Shown here: positions 19,418 to 22,159 of the stretch, in pieces
How positions within the stretch are numbered: the first letter of the stretch is position 1
Layout: each line of letters begins with the position of its first letter
Virus record (IMG/VR): IMGVR_UViG_3300021492_000071
Coordinates: 1-22,159 of that record
DNA: 22,159 nt
From: a virus
Direction: 5' to 3' (one strand)
Made by a program: the position numbers and the translations under genes
Notes under the pieces: model-generated
Told to the model about the DNA's origin: nothing
Database searches by the model: none
The model's input: the letters and a program-made list of their open reading frames with translations, nothing else

Positions 19418-22159
19418 ATGGCAGAACATAAAATTAAAGGAACTATTGAATGGAAGGAGATTGGGGCAGAAAAAGTAACAAGCAGCATCAGCAGAGTTGA
19501 ACAAGCAATGAGAAAATTAAGCATGGAGCTAAGCAACAGAGTAAGTCCGGCTACAGTACAATTGCGTAAACAATTAGCTCAAGCAGGCATTGCCGTGTCT
19601 AAAACAGGAACATTTTACGACAAAGCAACTAATGCAGCACTCACATATTCGGATGCTGCTTCTAGAATTCAAAAAGCAAATCTGGATAAAACATACGATG
19701 AATTGTCTAAGAAAATTAGTGTATTTGACAAAACAGCTATGAAACAGTATATGACAATGAAAATACAGCAGCATGGCTGGTCAGTTGCTAATGATTCTGC
19801 TAAAAAACTTACAAATACGATAAGCGAACAATCGGAAGAAGCTATGAAAGTAAAGCGAAGGTTTGATATGCTTACTAAAGGACACAAGTCCTTTGGAGAT
19901 GCTATAATTAATAGCGGAGATAAAGTAAACTGGCTTAGTGCTAATTTTGACAGGCTAAAAGAGGCGGGAGACAGAGCCTACCAAAAATCTTGCGACATTC
20001 AAGAATTAAGCAAGCATTTACGCTTATCTATTGGACAACTTGCACCAACTTTGAAAGAAGCAGGGATAGGTTTCAACGAACAAAACAAATTAATTAACAC
20101 GGCTACGAATGAGATGATTCCCCACCAGCTTGCAATCAAAAGATTAATAGACCATTACAGTTCTTTTGGAGGCGTAATGTCTATGGATAGAGATGCTTTT
20201 GTAGCTTTGAAAAAACAAGGCTATGAATTTTTGGGTACTGGAGCTAAGTTTGCTACATGGATTAGACTAGCCACTCACGGTTTGCATGGATTTAAAATGG
20301 AATTGCTATCTACAATGTTTTTTGGAATGCAAATGCAACAAATAGGTATGAGCATGCTAAGGCCTGCTATGAAAATGTTTGGGATTACTGAATTATTTTC
20401 CAATGTTTTGGCTGTGGTGATGCTGCCTGCACTACATTTGATATTTCCATATCTGTTAGGTCTCGCAAAATGGCTCATGGATTTGGGACCTGCAGGAAAA
20501 ATGGTGCTTGGGTTTGGAGCGATGTTTATGGTGGCTGCTGGCGGTATTATATATTTTGGTTCTCAACTAGGGCTGTTTATAGGAGCAGTGCCTAAGATAT
20601 TTGTTGCAGTGAGCATTGTAAAAAAAGGTGCTATAGACATGGTTAAAGCACTAATAAGCGGGGGTCGTAAAATGGTACTGTATGCAAGTGCGAAATTGTG
20701 GCCTAGACTTGCAGGCATTTTTGGAAAGGGAATGGATTTGTTGGGTTTGAGAATGAAAACAAAAGGCAGGAGTGTAACAACGATATTTGCGAGAATGGGC
20801 ACTAGATTGTCAGGCACATCCAGAATGACAGGAATGGCTGTGGGCACAGGAATGTTGGGACCTATTGGGATGGCATTGATGGGCATACTTGCTGCCATAG
20901 CCATATTTACCGTCGCTTGGTCTAAAAACTGGTTTGGCATTCGGCAAAAAACAGGAGCATTTGTTGTCTGGTTTTCAGGAGTTTATGATAAGTGGATAAA
21001 ACCTGTTTTGTTTCAGGCTGGCGTAGGAATAGTGATTTTGAAAAACACGTTCGTATTTGTGCTTACAAATATTAAAAATATTTGGTCTTTCACATGGTTG
21101 AGCATTAAATCAGCAGCTTTTAAAACATGGAATACTTTACTCGCAGGTGTTGAAACATTTGTAAATGGTATGTTAGCTCCATTCAGAATACTTTATGAGA
21201 AAGGAGGAGATGTAGCTAAAGGTGCTGCAAAGCTTTTTGGTTTTGGTCTTGAAATGCCTAAGTTTCCAAAATTTGATTTAAGTGCTTTCAAAGTAAGTAC
21301 TGAAGAAGTAGACAGCGAATTAACAAAAGTCAAAGGAAGCTTGAAAAGTGCTTTTACAGATACAGCAGTTAAAACGGCAAAAGATGTAAAGTGGTTGGAT
21401 GGAGCTTTATCGGGACTTACTGGAACTATCAAAAACTGGGGAGAAGGAATGATAGAATCAGGAAATAAGATGGACGCCGAAAGAGAAGCTAAAGAAGCCA
21501 ATGCTGAATCTACGAATAAGCTTAGCGAAGTCATATCTAACTTTACAGGCATGATAACAGGAACGTTTACGCCTGCAGTGAATGAATCAACGGACAAAAT
21601 AAACACCAATACAGACGCAATTATCAGCAGCGGAAACGAATCCTTAAAGACTTTACCAAAGATAAATGATTTGACGACTTCCATCAACGACACGAGCAAA
21701 GCAGCTCGAAATGCTGCACAAGCTTTGAATTATTCATTTGAGCCTGCACTGAACGACCAACAAATAGCTTTATACAAAGTCAGAACGGCTTTGTCGTATA
21801 CAACCAGCTGGGTGTATTCTTACATACGTGCTTTGAACAGGATACCAAGATACATACACACTACAGTCCACAAAGAAATTATTGTAACGGAAAGGAGAGG
21901 CATATTCGGCTGGGGTTTCTTTGGTTTACAGCATGGCGGTATTGTAACAAGACCAATTGTAGCAACGCTGGCTGAAAAAGGTCCAGAAGCTGTAATACCT
22001 CTCAACAGAGCTGGAGGAGCATCAGCACCTTCTTTAGGCAATATAACCGTACACAACACCTACAATATTTCGGGAGTATCTAGTCCTGACGACGTTGAAG
22101 CGAAGATAGAAGAGGCAAATGCCAAGCTAATAGATGATTTAAAAGCTATGATTAGGTAA
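19418..22159 (+). CDS. Tail tape measure protein
   Basis: 913 residues; sets tail length and is ejected with DNA. Seen: long helical N-terminal part (about 1-300, SSISRVEQAMRKLSMELSN, KRRFDMLTKGHKSFGDAI), hydrophobic segments at about 325-395 (LAVVMLPALHLIFPYLLGL, GAMFMVAAGGIIYF) and 479-500 (GPIGMALMGILAAIAIFTVAW), a Ser/Thr/Asn-rich helical region, and the family's typical C-terminal end GGIVTRPIVATLAEKGPEAVIPLNRAGG (from residue 840) followed by a coiled-coil helix. No lysozyme or peptidase domain is seen. Using about 1.5 angstrom per residue, a tail near 135 nm is inferred. The gene ends on the last base of the window, so baseplate genes are out of view. Confidence 0.92.
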   Translation: MAEHKIKGTIEWKEIGAEKVTSSISRVEQAMRKLSMELSNRVSPATVQLRKQLAQAGIAVSKTGTFYDKATNAALTYSDAASRIQKANLDKTYDELSKKISVFDKTAMKQYMTMKIQQHGWSVANDSAKKLTNTISEQSEEAMKVKRRFDMLTKGHKSFGDAIINSGDKVNWLSANFDRLKEAGDRAYQKSCDIQELSKHLRLSIGQLAPTLKEAGIGFNEQNKLINTATNEMIPHQLAIKRLIDHYSSFGGVMSMDRDAFVALKKQGYEFLGTGAKFATWIRLATHGLHGFKMELLSTMFFGMQMQQIGMSMLRPAMKMFGITELFSNVLAVVMLPALHLIFPYLLGLAKWLMDLGPAGKMVLGFGAMFMVAAGGIIYFGSQLGLFIGAVPKIFVAVSIVKKGAIDMVKALISGGRKMVLYASAKLWPRLAGIFGKGMDLLGLRMKTKGRSVTTIFARMGTRLSGTSRMTGMAVGTGMLGPIGMALMGILAAIAIFTVAWSKNWFGIRQKTGAFVVWFSGVYDKWIKPVLFQAGVGIVILKNTFVFVLTNIKNIWSFTWLSIKSAAFKTWNTLLAGVETFVNGMLAPFRILYEKGGDVAKGAAKLFGFGLEMPKFPKFDLSAFKVSTEEVDSELTKVKGSLKSAFTDTAVKTAKDVKWLDGALSGLTGTIKNWGEGMIESGNKMDAEREAKEANAESTNKLSEVISNFTGMITGTFTPAVNESTDKINTNTDAIISSGNESLKTLPKINDLTTSINDTSKAARNAAQALNYSFEPALNDQQIALYKVRTALSYTTSWVYSYIRALNRIPRYIHTTVHKEIIVTERRGIFGWGFFGLQHGGIVTRPIVATLAEKGPEAVIPLNRAGGASAPSLGNITVHNTYNISGVSSPDDVEAKIEEANAKLIDDLKAMIR

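Noticed and set aside
1-22159. tRNA genes, attachment sites or integrase
   Set aside because: No tRNA-like T-loop sequence, no flanking direct repeat pair and no integrase motif were found in the window.

Overview
The window looks like the late, virion-building part of the genome of an archaeal head-tailed virus or provirus (Caudoviricetes type, HK97-fold capsid). Archaeal signs are direct: A+T-rich TATA elements (often GATATAAATA or close to it) centred about 22-27 nt upstream of many ATGs, which fits leaderless mRNAs; T-tract terminators without hairpins; and AGGTGAT Shine-Dalgarno sites overlapping stop codons inside tight gene pairs. Arginine is mostly AGA/AGG. The host cannot be named from sequence alone.

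Layout. 1-2820: large terminase, a small two-helix membrane protein, portal. 2817-6425: one 1202-residue protein, coupled to the portal by an ATGA overlap. It chains a metallo-beta-lactamase fold, an ASCH/PUA-like domain, a pol-beta-type nucleotidyltransferase, an ATP-dependent DNA-ligase core with an OB-like domain, and a LigD-type 3'-phosphoesterase-like domain. This is the most striking gene here. 6495-8785: prohead protease/scaffold fusion and major capsid protein. 8881-10676: five small genes (fibre/decoration-like protein, 56-residue protein, HeH/SAP-like protein, an orphan with a paralogue elsewhere in the window, a beta-rich protein). 10686-13571: a large membrane-anchored, Cys-rich surface protein with two LamG domains bounded by near-identical DNA. 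13600-15322: head-tail connector, tail-terminator-like and gp10-like neck proteins.

15319-16342 is an inverted three-gene cassette on the minus strand, tightly overlapped, whose first gene is a paralogue of the gene at 9831. It is divergent from 16410-17285, a protein with only the HhH/Transposase_20 half of IS110-type transposases. After it lies a 330-bp non-coding stretch with a T-tract terminator and a degenerate array of eight units of 36-38 bp with core AGCGAGCC, running into the promoter of the tail operon. 17616-22159: small basic/acidic protein, putative major tail protein, small coiled-coil protein, two overlapping tail-assembly-chaperone-like genes, and the tape measure protein. No sheath gene is visible, so a siphovirus-like tail is most likely.

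Together the genes cover DNA packaging, capsid maturation, neck and tail tube assembly. Accessory pieces (ligase polyprotein, LamG protein, minus-strand cassette, HhH protein plus repeat array) sit between conserved morphogenesis genes.
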